Assembly (NCBI RefSeq): GCF_000023585.1
Contig: NC_012914.1
Location: forward strand, 5,029,501-5,093,500
DNA: 64,000 nt
Direction: 5' to 3'
Source of the DNA: Paenibacillus sp. JDR-2
GTDB lineage: Bacteria > Bacillota > Bacilli > Paenibacillales > Paenibacillaceae
A program made the translations under genes and the position numbers. Below the pieces are notes generated by a model that did no database searches, was not told where the DNA came from, and saw only the letters and a program-made list of their open reading frames with translations. Position 1 is the stretch's first letter. Each line of letters starts with the position of its first letter. Shown one piece after another: positions 24,732 to 33,412 of the stretch.

Positions 24732-25652
24732 TTAAACCGCTTTTTTAGCCGCTGCTTTTGTAGATGGCTTTTGCTTGCTCTTCATAACCATCCACAGCGG
24801 AGCTGCGATACAGATCGAAGAGTAAGCGCCGCTTGCAAGACCAATCATCTTCGCGAGAGCGAACAGCTTGATCGATTCGCTGCCGAAGATAAAGAGACAC
24901 GTAGCGATAATGAGAACGGCGAGTACCGTGTAGATGTTACGCGCCATGGTTTGCCACAAGCTTTGGTTAACAAGGTCGCCAATTTGGTCCGCATTTTTCG
25001 TTTTGGAAAAACGAAGATTTTCGCGGATCCGGTCAAAGATAACGATCTTATCGTTAATCGAGTAACCAATCGTTGTCAGTACAGCCGCGATAAACGGCAG
25101 ATCAACCTGCAGACGGAAAATCGAGAACATGGTAATAACGACAAAGGCATCATACAAAATCGCAATGTTGGCTGCAAGCGCCATACGCCATTCGAAACGA
25201 ATCATCACATAGAGCATAATGGCTACGCTCGCGATAATAACCGCATAAATCGCTTTAACGCCTAGCTCCTGCGCGATATCCGGCGATACAACGTTTACCT
25301 CCGAAGATACATTATCACCGTATTTTGCTTTAAAAGCATCCTCGATGACCTGTACCTTCGACTGTTCCAGAACATCGTCGAAACGGGCCGAGACCCGGTC
25401 GCCGTTTGTGCCTCCAACCGTAGGCGTAATATCGGAATAACCCGACTGGGACAAAATATCTTTGGCTTCCTCTTGGCTGATTTTCTTCCCAACGAGAATA
25501 TCCATGTTTGTACCGGCCTTGAAGTCGACCCCAAAGTTCAAATGGAAGATGCTGACCATCAAGATGCCGACAATCGTCAAAATAGCCGAGAACATAAAGA
25601 ATTTGTTGCGATGTTTAATAAAGTCGAACCGAACCTTTGCATTATAGAGCAC
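24732..25652 (-). CDS. secF: Protein translocase subunit SecF
   Basis: A 306-residue membrane protein of the RND superfamily that with SecD uses the proton gradient to help pull secreted proteins across the membrane. It has six membrane segments and a periplasmic-type domain, with signatures NFGVDFKAGTNMDI, AVLTTIGYSINDKIVIFDRIREN and NQSLWQTMARNIYT. The start is GTG at 25652 with GGAGG upstream; it overlaps the secD stop by 11 bases, so the two are coupled. B. subtilis has a fused SecDF; here, as in many bacteria, the halves are separate genes. Confidence 0.96.
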   Translation of the reverse strand: MLYNAKVRFDFIKHRNKFFMFSAILTIVGILMVSIFHLNFGVDFKAGTNMDILVGKKISQEEAKDILSQSGYSDITPTVGGTNGDRVSARFDDVLEQSKVQVIEDAFKAKYGDNVSSEVNVVSPDIAQELGVKAIYAVIIASVAIMLYVMIRFEWRMALAANIAILYDAFVVITMFSIFRLQVDLPFIAAVLTTIGYSINDKIVIFDRIRENLRFSKTKNADQIGDLVNQSLWQTMARNIYTVLAVLIIATCLFIFGSESIKLFALAKMIGLASGAYSSICIAAPLWMVMKSKQKPSTKAAAKKAV

Positions 25653-26874
25653 GGATTTCTGCCTCCTTCACGCCGTAGTAGCCAGGTTTAGTAAAGAGGT
25701 TACTGCGGACCAGCAAGTGAATCAGCAGACGCGCCAAGAAGATGTTGGTCACGATACTTACGAGAATACTGAAGATCATCGTCAAGGCAAAGCCGCGGAT
25801 TGCGCCGTTACCGATAAAGTACAATACGACGCAAGAGATGATATTCGTTACGTTCGCGTCCATAATGGTACGGAACGAGTTTTTCGAACCGGCCTTCAGG
25901 GAAGACAGCAAGCTCTTGCCGCTGCGAATCTCTTCCTTGATCCGCTCGTACATAATGATATTGGCGTCAACCGCCATGCCTATCCCGAGTACAAACGCCG
26001 CGATACCCGGTAAGGTTAGCGTAGCGTTCATTAGCTCAAACACGACAACGAGCAGCCAAGTGTAGGAAATAACCGTAATACCGGCTACAAAACCGGGAAC
26101 ACGGAACAAGGCGATCAGCAAAATCAAAATGATGACTGTGCCGATAATACCTGCGCCTACCGTATCTTCAAGCGATTTTTGACCAAGCTTCGCGCCTACG
26201 CTTTGCGTGTAGATCTCGGTCAGCTTCAGCGGCAAAGCACCAAGGTTGATCGTATCTTTCAGCTTGTTCGCTTCATCAAGGGAATAATTACCCGAGATTT
26301 GTGCCGAACCGCCTGTAATCGGATAGTTAACGCTAGGGCTGGAAAGCAATTCATCATCCAAATAAATCGACAATGTTTTGCCGGTCAGCTTTGTTGTTAC
26401 ATCTTCGAATTTTTTCGCGTCTTTCAGTTTAATGGTGATCATCGGGTTGCCCAATTGGTCAAACTCGACTTTCGCACCATTTTGCACGAAATCATTGCCT
26501 TGCAGCTCAACGGTGCCGTCAGGACCGCGGAATGTCAGATTAACCGGCTTTTTCAGCATTTCTCTGATTGCCGTTTCATCCGTAACACCGGGAATTTTCA
26601 CACGGATCCGGTTGCTGCCTTCACGAGTGATTTCAGGCTCCGTCGTACCCGTGGAGTCAATTCGCTGCTCCAGGCTATGCGCCGTTTCTTTGAGCGACTC
26701 AGACGTTACCTGTTCGCCGCCTTCAAGTGGCGAGGCTTCGTACAATACCTCGAATCCGCCTTTCAAGTCAAGACCGAGCCGGATATCTTTGACAAGAGCC
26801 GGGCTCGTCCATGCGATTGCGCCAAACATGATGACAACGACCGCAAGGAAGGCAGTTAATCTCTTCCAGTTCAT
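25642..26874 (-). CDS. secD: Protein translocase subunit SecD
   Basis: A 410-residue partner of SecF with the same RND layout. The N-terminal segment DIRLGLDLKGGFEVLYEA, the P1 domain including RIDSTGTTEPEITREGSNRIRVKIPG, and the membrane part with PGIAAFVLGIGMAVDANIIMYERIKEE and MDANVTNIISCVVLYFIG are diagnostic. It lies downstream of a good sigma-A promoter (26910-26938) and next to comN, the same neighbourhood as secDF in B. subtilis. The ATG at 26874 follows a TAAGGGGGAC ribosome-binding site. Confidence 0.96.
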   Translation of the reverse strand: MNWKRLTAFLAVVVIMFGAIAWTSPALVKDIRLGLDLKGGFEVLYEASPLEGGEQVTSESLKETAHSLEQRIDSTGTTEPEITREGSNRIRVKIPGVTDETAIREMLKKPVNLTFRGPDGTVELQGNDFVQNGAKVEFDQLGNPMITIKLKDAKKFEDVTTKLTGKTLSIYLDDELLSSPSVNYPITGGSAQISGNYSLDEANKLKDTINLGALPLKLTEIYTQSVGAKLGQKSLEDTVGAGIIGTVIILILLIALFRVPGFVAGITVISYTWLLVVVFELMNATLTLPGIAAFVLGIGMAVDANIIMYERIKEEIRSGKSLLSSLKAGSKNSFRTIMDANVTNIISCVVLYFIGNGAIRGFALTMIFSILVSIVTNIFLARLLIHLLVRSNLFTKPGYYGVKEAEIRAL

Positions 26875-26909
26875 ACGTACATAGTCCCCCTTAAGATCTC
26901 AATATTCCT

Positions 26910-26938
26910 ATTATACTTAGGTTGTACTTGCGTGTAAA
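26910..26938 (-). promoter_or_regulatory. Sigma-A promoter of secDF
   Basis: On the minus strand TTTACA (26933-26938) and TATAAT (26910-26915) are separated by 17 bases. The block AACCTAAGTATAATAGG around the -10 is identical to the block in the promoter at 60548-60576. Confidence 0.8.
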
Positions 26939-26946
26939 ATTGCACG

Positions 26947-26983
26947 AAAAAAAAAGAAAACCCTTCCGTTAGAAATGGTTTCC
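26947..26983 (-). terminator. Terminator overlapping the 3' end of comN
   Basis: On the minus strand GGAAACC pairs with GGTTTTC and is followed by nine T residues. The comN stop codon lies in the loop, so the last codons form the 5' arm. Confidence 0.75.
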
Positions 26984-27208
26984 CCGAAAAGCGCTCAGCG
27001 TCATAAAATTCATAAATTTTGTCACTTTTAAGGACAAGATATCGTTTACGATCTGATGAAGCTCCGGCTGACCGGTCTTGTTATACTTCTCGCTTACGCA
27101 TTCCCAAATCTCTTTTCCCGTTACATGTTCATATCCGATGAGATGAAATTCTTCCGCCTTGCTGTTGCACAGCTGTTCAATCGCGCTGTTCAGATCCTCA
27201 TCTCCCAC
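26969..27208 (-). CDS. comN: Post-transcriptional regulator ComN-like protein
   Basis: A 79-residue protein. The central part CNSKAEEFHLIGYEHVTGKEIWECVSEKY matches the small regulator family that includes B. subtilis ComN (YrzD), which controls comE mRNA and interacts with DivIVA at division sites. The gene position, upstream of secDF and divergent from spoVB, is the same as in B. subtilis. I chose GTG at 27208 because AAGGAGGAG lies six bases upstream. An alternative ATG at 27250 (93 residues) also has an AGGAGG, 12 bases upstream, and cannot be excluded. Confidence 0.82.
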   Translation of the reverse strand: MGDEDLNSAIEQLCNSKAEEFHLIGYEHVTGKEIWECVSEKYNKTGQPELHQIVNDILSLKVTKFMNFMTLSAFRGNHF

Positions 27209-27406
27209 GGCTGTCTCCTCCTTCTGGCCTTGCAAATGTCCTATCCCCATAGTGGTAACTGTCCTCCTACCTATTCGCTACTGCTTGTCGATTTTCCTGC
27301 TGAATCTTTTGAATTGATAAAATTGGATGATTCATGATTCGGACATGCCGCGCATAAAGATGTACGGATACAGTAGGTGGGATTATTGAAGAGATGAGGG
27401 CGACGA

Positions 27407-28969
27407 ATGACGAAGCAAACGTTTATAAAAGGGGCTATGATTCTGCTGGCCGCCGGCATCATTAACCGGCTGCTCGGCTTTGTTCCGCGTATTGCTCTCC
27501 CTAGAATCATCGGAGCGGAAGGCGTCGGGCTGTACCAGCTTAGTTACCCGTTCCTGACCGTTATGCTGACCGTTATAACAGGCGGCATTCCGCTGGCCAT
27601 TACCAAATGGACAGCGGAGGCCGTATCCCGCGGCGACTCTACGCGGGTCAAACAAATTTTCCGGACCGCAATGGGCCTTACAATTGTACTAGCTATCGTG
27701 ATGACAGCAGTGCTGCTTCTCTTCGCGAAATGGATTACAACCCATCTGCTAACCGACTCCAGAGTCTATCAGACGTTTATCGTAATGACGCCTCTGATGC
27801 TTATCATAGGAGTTTCCTCGGTCTATCGGGGATATTTCCAAGGCATGCAAAATATGATACCGTCCGCTGCCTCGCAAATCATTGAGACCATCATCCGCAT
27901 AATCGGCTCCCTTGCCTTTGCTTCCATGCTGCTTCCGAGGGGGATCGAATGGGCTGCGGCCGGCGCCATGCTTGGGGTTGTAGCGGGCGAGATTGGTGCT
28001 CTTGCCGTACTGCTCTGGACGTATAGGAAAGAACGCAGGAAGCAAAAGCCCGCTCCGGAAGACGGTACAAACGCTTCACCGCTCGATAAAAACACGCCTG
28101 TGCTACGCCGCCTGTTGGGATTGTCCATTCCCGTAACAGGCAGCCGGATGGTGGGCTCCTTGTCTTATTTGCTGGAATCGATACTGACCGCCCGAAGCCT
28201 TGCGGCCGCGGGAATTGCAACCCGTGCCGCTACTGCTCAATACGGCGCTCTGCAAGGGATGATCATTCCGCTGCTGCTATTGCCAACCGCCCTAACCTTT
28301 TCACTTGCTTCCTCCCTCGTTCCTTCTTTGTCTGAAGCAGCCGCTAAGGGAGATAAAGGAACAATCCATATCCGAATGCATCAATCGATGCGGCTTGCTC
28401 TTGTAGCAGGGGCTCCGTTTGTTGTTGTGATGTGGCTGTTTGCGGAACCGATCTGCCGCCTGCTTTACAATCAAGCAGACATCGCTCCGATGCTTCAGTT
28501 GATAGCTCCAATCGGCATATTCATTTATTTGCAGGCTCCCCTTCAAGCGGCTCTTCAAGCATTGAACAAGCCCGGTACCGCGCTTATGAATACCTTTATC
28601 GGGGCTGCCGTCAAACTTGTTCTGATCGTTATGCTCGCCTCAAAGCCCGAGCTTGGCATATACGGCGCGCTTATTGCCATTAACGTCAATATCGTGCTCG
28701 TTACGGTCCTCCATGGCATCAGCGTATTACGCTTTATTGGCTTCCATATGCAAGTGCTGGATTTTGTAAAGGTTGGGGCAGCCATGGTCATAATGGGCGC
28801 CGCCGCCAGATGGATGATGAACACCAAGCCATTATCGCTGGAGTGGATTAATCTGATCCTCGCCTGCATGATCAGCGTAATCCTGTATCTGCTTTTAATG
28901 GTCTGGATGAAAATAATCGACCGCTACGATATCGCCCGCATTCCGGTATTGGGACAATGGTTCAAATGA
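27407..28969 (+). CDS. spoVB: Stage V sporulation protein B, MATE/MVF-type flippase
   Basis: A 520-residue polytopic membrane protein (about 14 segments) of the polysaccharide/lipid-flippase superfamily. The N-terminus FIKGAMILLAAGIINRLLGF and ITGGIPLAITKWTAE are typical of SpoVB, needed for spore cortex peptidoglycan synthesis, probably moving a lipid-linked precursor across the forespore outer membrane. It is divergent from comN and converges on the DUF421 gene, where the two share a bidirectional terminator. Its location between comN and yrbG/yrzE matches B. subtilis. No clear sporulation sigma-factor promoter could be fixed in the 156-base divergent gap. Confidence 0.94.
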   Translation: MTKQTFIKGAMILLAAGIINRLLGFVPRIALPRIIGAEGVGLYQLSYPFLTVMLTVITGGIPLAITKWTAEAVSRGDSTRVKQIFRTAMGLTIVLAIVMTAVLLLFAKWITTHLLTDSRVYQTFIVMTPLMLIIGVSSVYRGYFQGMQNMIPSAASQIIETIIRIIGSLAFASMLLPRGIEWAAAGAMLGVVAGEIGALAVLLWTYRKERRKQKPAPEDGTNASPLDKNTPVLRRLLGLSIPVTGSRMVGSLSYLLESILTARSLAAAGIATRAATAQYGALQGMIIPLLLLPTALTFSLASSLVPSLSEAAAKGDKGTIHIRMHQSMRLALVAGAPFVVVMWLFAEPICRLLYNQADIAPMLQLIAPIGIFIYLQAPLQAALQALNKPGTALMNTFIGAAVKLVLIVMLASKPELGIYGALIAINVNIVLVTVLHGISVLRFIGFHMQVLDFVKVGAAMVIMGAAARWMMNTKPLSLEWINLILACMISVILYLLLMVWMKIIDRYDIARIPVLGQWFK

Positions 28970-28983
28970 GAAACACCCGCATG

Positions 28984-29066
28984 AAAAAAGCCGCGCTTCC
29001 TTGCCGGAAGAGAACCCCTGTTTAAGTAGTAACAGGGGCTCGTTCCAGCTAGAAGCGCGTCTTTTT
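28984..29066. terminator. Bidirectional two-level terminator between spoVB and the DUF421 gene
   Basis: An inner stem CCCCTGTT (29015-29022)/AACAGGGG (29031-29038) sits inside an outer stem CGCGCTTC (28992-28999)/GAAGCGCG (29052-29059). Six A residues precede and five T residues follow, so the structure works on both strands. The DUF421 stop codon lies in it. Confidence 0.85.
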
Positions 29067-29816
29067 GTCGGTATCGATAAACAGCTTTCCTTTATGGTCG
29101 ATCGTGCAAAGAAATACTTCCTTGAAATCGTGCACGCCCTGTTCCTGCAGCACATTTTTCAACCAGAATCTGGTTTTGTCCATTTTGGCCAAATTCTCAT
29201 CCTGAACCTTACCGTCCATAATGAGCGGAATCGGCAGCATTTCGAACCGGAAATGTGCCGGCATTTTGGACTGAGGCTTAAGGATGGGGTCGTCGGTTGC
29301 CGCATTTGCTTTTCGTTCTGCCATTAATTCCTCTTGTTCCTTGTTCTCGGTGTCCTTGTTCTCGGCGTCTTTCTTCTCGATGACCGATAATTTCCCCGTT
29401 GTCTCCAGAATCGCGAACTCGACATCGGCAACGTTGCTAATCTTATTTTCTCTTAATTGGAGCAGCAGATCATCAAGGTTATAGCGCTGTTTGCGCATGA
29501 CATCCCGGTTAAGCTTCCCTTTGGCAATAATGAAGCTGGGTTTCCCGTCAAACCATAACCGCAGCTTGCGGTTTTTCAAGGCAATGAACGCGATGCCTAC
29601 CTGAACGATCAGAAGCACGACCATGGGCAAAATGCCTTCCCACATCGAACGGTCCACATCTTCAATAACGATAACGGCAATTTCAGCAATCATAACGGAG
29701 ATCACCAGGTCAAACACGGAGAGCTTGCCAATTTCCCTTTTTCCCATAAAACGCATGATCAGAAATACGACGAAGTAAATCAATACGGTTCGGAGCAGCA
29801 TGCTCCCATATTCCAT
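29049..29816 (-). CDS. DUF421 membrane protein (YetF/YrbG family)
   Basis: A 255-residue protein starting at ATG 29816, with AGGAGG nine bases upstream; a longer frame to 29861 lacks such a site. Three N-terminal membrane segments contain the family motif FVVFLIMRFMGKREIGKLSVFDLVISVMI (first part near residue 15). Two cytoplasmic repeats follow, with FDGKPSFIIAKGKLNRDVMRKQRYNLDDLLLQLREN and the corresponding C-terminal strand-rich part. Between them is a highly charged linker (EKKDAENKDTENKEQEE). B. subtilis YrbG occupies the same position next to spoVB and yrzE. The family is linked to membrane and spore functions, but no molecular activity is established here. Confidence 0.9.
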   Translation of the reverse strand: MEYGSMLLRTVLIYFVVFLIMRFMGKREIGKLSVFDLVISVMIAEIAVIVIEDVDRSMWEGILPMVVLLIVQVGIAFIALKNRKLRLWFDGKPSFIIAKGKLNRDVMRKQRYNLDDLLLQLRENKISNVADVEFAILETTGKLSVIEKKDAENKDTENKEQEELMAERKANAATDDPILKPQSKMPAHFRFEMLPIPLIMDGKVQDENLAKMDKTRFWLKNVLQEQGVHDFKEVFLCTIDHKGKLFIDTDKKTRF

Positions 29817-29932
29817 CCTAACCGCCTCCTCGTTTTTGTCATGCCAGCATCGGAACAGCACGTAAAGCTATTCTGACCTTAGGCATGACACATCATGCGA
29901 ACGAAGGAGTAACGAATATATGGGTAATTAAC

Positions 29933-31252
29933 CTATGGCAGTACAATAAAATAGATATATATGGTTGAAATAACAAGAGCAAGCAGCGTTAACGGCGCTC
30001 CGATCTTCAAGTAATCCAAGTAGCTGAAGCCTTTGCCTTCCCGCATGGCAAGACCCGCTACAACTACGTTGGCCGATGCCCCGATAAGCGTTCCGTTTCC
30101 GCCAAGGCATGCGCCAAGCGACAAAGACCACCATAGCGGATTGAGATCATCGGGATTCGTAATATTCATCTGAGCTCCCAAATCTTGAATGAGCGGAATC
30201 ATCGATGCCACAAACGGGATGTTGTCGATAGTCGCAGAAGCAATGCCCGACACCCATAATACCAGCATGGAGGTCTTAGTCATATCGCCGGAAGTAATCT
30301 GCAGCGTGACGTTGGCCAGATTCGAGATGATATTGGTCTCCACCAGACCGCCAACAAGCATAAACAATCCGATAAAGAAAAAGATCGTTTCCCACTCCAC
30401 CATATCGAAAGTCGCCTCTGCATCCTCCCGCTTCACTCCGATCAGCATAAGAAGCGTGGCACCGCCCATGGCAATCGCTGCCGCTTCAATGTGAATGACC
30501 GAGTGAAGAACAAAGCCGGCAATCGTCAGCAGCAGGATGGTTAAAGACTTCATCATTAATTTACGGTCAGTGATGTTGTCCTCCGCTTTTAACTCCATAA
30601 GCTTCTGCTTGGATTCGTCGGTTACAATCAGCTTTTTCCGGTAAATCCAGACAAGCAGGGCGATTGTGACAACCAGAATAACAAGAATAACCGGTGCCAG
30701 GTTCAGAAGAAAATCATTAAACGTTAAATTCTCGTTGGCCGAACCAATCATGATATTAGGCGGATCGCCGATTAAGGTAGCCGTTCCTCCGATATTGCTC
30801 GACAAGATTTCTGCCAGCAGAAAAGGTACCGGCGTGATTTTCAGTATCCGGGTAATCGAAAACGTAATCGGAACGATAAGAAGCACGGTCGTTACATTAT
30901 CGAGAAAAGCTGAGCCAAGCCCCGTAAGCAAAGACAGGATAATAAAAATCTTAACCGGATCGCCTTTTGCGGTCTGAGCCGCTTTAACGGCAGCGTATTG
31001 GAACACGCCCGTCTTATTCGTAATGCCAACCAGGAGCATCATCCCGATCAGCAAGAAAATCGTTCCCCATTCGATGTGTTCGGTGAAGGCCAGCTTCATA
31101 TCCAATACGCCAAGCACAATCATGATAACCGCACCAAATAAAGCGATAACGGTACGGTTTATTTTCTCCGTAATGACGATGGCATACGTCGTGAGGAAAA
31201 TAACGACAGCCGCGGTTACCTGCCAGGAAGCAGGATGGTAAATCTGTTCCAA
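29933..31252 (-). CDS. ArsB/NhaD-type ion transporter (IT superfamily)
   Basis: A 439-residue membrane protein with 11-12 segments and the two-repeat layout of the ion-transporter superfamily. Repeat signatures are FLDNVTTVLLIVP, NIGGTATLIGDPPNIMIG, SATIDNIPFVASMIPL and CLGGNGTLIGASANVVVAG. The NxG/GDPPN and GNGTLIGASAN motifs are those of the arsenite/anion permease and NhaD branch. I chose TTG at 31252 because AAGGAG lies eight bases upstream; the longer frame from TTG 31285 begins directly after a -10 box. The substrate could be Na+/H+, arsenite or an organic anion. No arsR or arsC gene is nearby, which argues against arsenic resistance. Confidence 0.85.
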   Translation of the reverse strand: MEQIYHPASWQVTAAVVIFLTTYAIVITEKINRTVIALFGAVIMIVLGVLDMKLAFTEHIEWGTIFLLIGMMLLVGITNKTGVFQYAAVKAAQTAKGDPVKIFIILSLLTGLGSAFLDNVTTVLLIVPITFSITRILKITPVPFLLAEILSSNIGGTATLIGDPPNIMIGSANENLTFNDFLLNLAPVILVILVVTIALLVWIYRKKLIVTDESKQKLMELKAEDNITDRKLMMKSLTILLLTIAGFVLHSVIHIEAAAIAMGGATLLMLIGVKREDAEATFDMVEWETIFFFIGLFMLVGGLVETNIISNLANVTLQITSGDMTKTSMLVLWVSGIASATIDNIPFVASMIPLIQDLGAQMNITNPDDLNPLWWSLSLGACLGGNGTLIGASANVVVAGLAMREGKGFSYLDYLKIGAPLTLLALVISTIYIYFIVLP

Positions 31253-31293
31253 ACCAACAACTCCTTGTTTCAGCGATTCAAACAATAAAGCAC

Positions 31294-31323
31294 ATTATAC
31301 AAAAAAGTTGCAAATATCGTCCA
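31294..31323 (-). promoter_or_regulatory. Putative promoter of the ion transporter gene
   Basis: On the minus strand TATAAT (31294-31299) with a weak -35 TGGACG (31318-31323), spacing 18. The proximity to the upstream TTG codon supports the later start at 31252. Confidence 0.5.
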
Positions 31324-31401
31324 GTCACACCAAACGACAGGTCTAATCGGGGCAGCTTGACCATAAGGTGTACTAATAGTCTTGTACAAGGGGGGAATAA
31401 G

Positions 31402-31794
31402 ATGAATTCGATCAAATCGATCGCCCGGCCGCCGCGTATCGGCTCTCCGCTAATTGCAGGCGTTATATATTCGATTATTTGGCTTGCTATAGGCGCACTG
31501 TTGCTTTCGTTTTTGCTTTATTTCAGCAATATGAAGGAAAATAACCTGCCTCAGTACTCGCTTGCCGTCCATGGCTTATCCGCTCTAGCCGGCGGATTTG
31601 TATCGGGCAAACGCTCCGGTATGAAAGGCTGGTATCACGGTGCGCTGCTCGGCTTAATTTACGGCATTACCGTGCTGACCATCGGTTTCCTTGCAGCCAA
31701 CAGCGGATTGTCCGGCAAAAGCGCCATGATGCTGCTTGCCGCAATGCTGGCTGGCGCCTTTGGCGGAATGATCGGGGTTAACCTTAAGAAATAA
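31402..31794 (+). CDS. TIGR04086-type membrane protein, YrzE-like
   Basis: A 130-residue protein with four hydrophobic segments and a small Gly/Ala-rich profile (GVIYSIIWLAIGALLLSFLL, GLSALAGGFVSGKRSGMKGWYHGALLGLIYG, LLAAMLAGAFGGMIGVNLKK, first parts shown). The ATG at 31402 has AAGGGGGG about eight bases upstream; an open frame 45 bases longer has no ribosome-binding site. The gene sits next to yajC, the position of yrzE in B. subtilis. No function is established. It converges with yajC and shares a bidirectional terminator. Confidence 0.85.
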   Translation: MNSIKSIARPPRIGSPLIAGVIYSIIWLAIGALLLSFLLYFSNMKENNLPQYSLAVHGLSALAGGFVSGKRSGMKGWYHGALLGLIYGITVLTIGFLAANSGLSGKSAMMLLAAMLAGAFGGMIGVNLKK

Positions 31795-31840
31795 GGGTAA
31801 TGAATAACGATGCCATTGCACATACTACAAGCATGCAAAA

Positions 31841-31873
31841 AAGAAGCTGACCCTAAGGATCAGCTTCTTTTCA
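31841..31873. terminator. Bidirectional terminator between yrzE and yajC
   Basis: AAGAAGCTGA (31841-31850) pairs perfectly with TCAGCTTCTT (31860-31869) around a 9-base loop. A run of T follows on the plus strand and six A residues precede, giving a T-run on the minus strand. Confidence 0.92.
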
Positions 31874-31880
31874 TTTGGCA

Positions 31881-32195
31881 TTATTCCGTTGCTGCCGGCG
31901 CGCTGTTCAGTACGGAGCTGATTGCGCTGCGGTCGAACGTCATCTTGGTTGTGTCGTTTACGCGAAGCACAACAATGTCGTCCGTCAGCTCAACGATTGT
32001 GCCCTGAAGACCGCCAATCGTTTGAATTTTATCACCCTTCTTCAGCTGGCTGAGAAGCGAGTTGCGCTGTTTGGTTTTCTTTTGTTGCGGACGGATAAGC
32101 AAGAAATAGAACACCGCAAACATAAGAATAAAAGGCCAGATCATTTGGAAAATATTCGTGCCGCCTGCCTCGCCTGCTGCTAGATATGCATTCAT
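31881..32195 (-). CDS. yajC: Preprotein translocase subunit YajC
   Basis: A 104-residue single-span membrane protein that associates with SecDF. The N-terminal hydrophobic segment MIWPFILMFAVFYFLLIRPQ is followed by the conserved QQKKTKQRNSLLSQLKKGDKI and GGLQGTIVELTDDIVVLRV. The order queA-tgt-yajC is conserved widely. The ATG at 32195 is preceded by AAAGGGGG. It is the last gene of the transcript, closed by the terminator at 31841-31873. Confidence 0.95.
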   Translation of the reverse strand: MNAYLAAGEAGGTNIFQMIWPFILMFAVFYFLLIRPQQKKTKQRNSLLSQLKKGDKIQTIGGLQGTIVELTDDIVVLRVNDTTKMTFDRSAISSVLNSAPAATE

Positions 32196-32228
32196 GGAAA
32201 TTCCCCCCCTTTCCCTAAAATCTAATTT

Positions 32229-33362
32229 TTAAAAGCCTTTGTCGTTATCAAACAGTCCATACTTCGTGAAGAAATCATCGCGGAAATCAAGAAGACGGTC
32301 TTCCATAATCGCCTGACGTACATCACGCATGAGCTGTAATAAGAAATGTAAGTTGTGATAAGTCGTCAATCGGATGCCAAACGTTTCATCTGCTTTGAGC
32401 AAATGGCGGATATAAGCCCGCGAGTAGTTCTGGCAGGTGTAGCAAGAGCATTCCGGATCAAGCGGGCCAAAGTCTTCCGCAAACTTCGCGTTGCGGACAA
32501 CAAGCCGGCCTTGGCTTGTCATCGTTGTCCCGTTGCGGGCAATACGTGTCGGCAATACGCAGTCGAACATATCGACACCGCGGATCGAACCTTCGATCAA
32601 TGCGTCCGGCGAACCAACGCCCATCAAATACCTTGGTTTGGTTGTTGGCAGCTCAGGTACCGTGTAATCAAGCACCTCATACATTAAATGCTTAGGCTCG
32701 CCTACACTTAGTCCACCAATAGCATACCCCGGGAAATCCATGGAAGTCAAATCCTTCGCGCTCTGGATCCGCAGGTCTTTGTACATGCCACCCTGCACGA
32801 TTGCAAACAATCCTTGGTCATGTTTGCGGGCATGGGAATTCAGGCAACGCTCTGCCCAGCGCGTTGTGCGCTCAAGCGATTGCTTCACGTAATCATAATC
32901 AGCCGGATATGGCGGACATTCGTCAAAGGCCATCATAATATCCGAGCCAAGCGCATTCTGGATCTCCATCGCCTTCTCCGGAGAGATAAACAACTTGTCC
33001 CCGTTCAGATGGGAGCGGAATTGTACGCCTTCCTCCGTGATTTTGCGCATGTCGCTTAAGCTGAATACTTGAAAACCGCCGCTGTCGGTCAGAATCGGAC
33101 GGTCCCAGTTCATGAATTTGTGAAGGCCTCCTGCCCGGCCGACAATATCATGGCCAGGGCGAAGGAACAAATGGTACGTGTTGCTCAAAATAATTTGAGC
33201 GTCCATCGTTTTTAATTCTTCCGGACTCATCGTCTTGACGGTTGCCTGGGTCCCTACCGGCATAAACGTTGGCGTCTCGATAACGCCGTGCGGAGTATGG
33301 ACTCGTCCAAGACGCGCGCCGGACTGTTTGCAAACTTTAATTAATTCGTATTTTACAGCCAC
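32229..33362 (-). CDS. tgt: Queuine tRNA-ribosyltransferase (TGT)
   Basis: A 377-residue enzyme exchanging guanine-34 for the queuosine precursor preQ1 in tRNAs for Asp, Asn, His and Tyr. Catalytic and binding motifs are intact: SDSGGFQVFSL-type loop (TDSGGFQVFSL), MAFDECPPYPADYDYV, GGLSVGEP, and VDMFDCVLPTRIARNG with the nucleophile Asp. The zinc site CSCYTCQNYSRAYIRHL lies near the C-terminus. The start is GTG at 33362. It follows queA by about 50 bases and so forms a queuosine unit with it. No queC/D/E/F is in the window. Confidence 0.97.
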   Translation of the reverse strand: MAVKYELIKVCKQSGARLGRVHTPHGVIETPTFMPVGTQATVKTMSPEELKTMDAQIILSNTYHLFLRPGHDIVGRAGGLHKFMNWDRPILTDSGGFQVFSLSDMRKITEEGVQFRSHLNGDKLFISPEKAMEIQNALGSDIMMAFDECPPYPADYDYVKQSLERTTRWAERCLNSHARKHDQGLFAIVQGGMYKDLRIQSAKDLTSMDFPGYAIGGLSVGEPKHLMYEVLDYTVPELPTTKPRYLMGVGSPDALIEGSIRGVDMFDCVLPTRIARNGTTMTSQGRLVVRNAKFAEDFGPLDPECSCYTCQNYSRAYIRHLLKADETFGIRLTTYHNLHFLLQLMRDVRQAIMEDRLLDFRDDFFTKYGLFDNDKGF

Positions 33363-33412
33363 TATTCATTCTTCCTGTCTACTTGGAATTATCATGCTTG
33401 CGCAAGCTGGTG

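Noticed and set aside
29933..31252. Arsenic resistance permease ArsB
   Set aside because: The fold is compatible, but there is no arsR or arsC and the neighbours are housekeeping genes, so only the superfamily is called.
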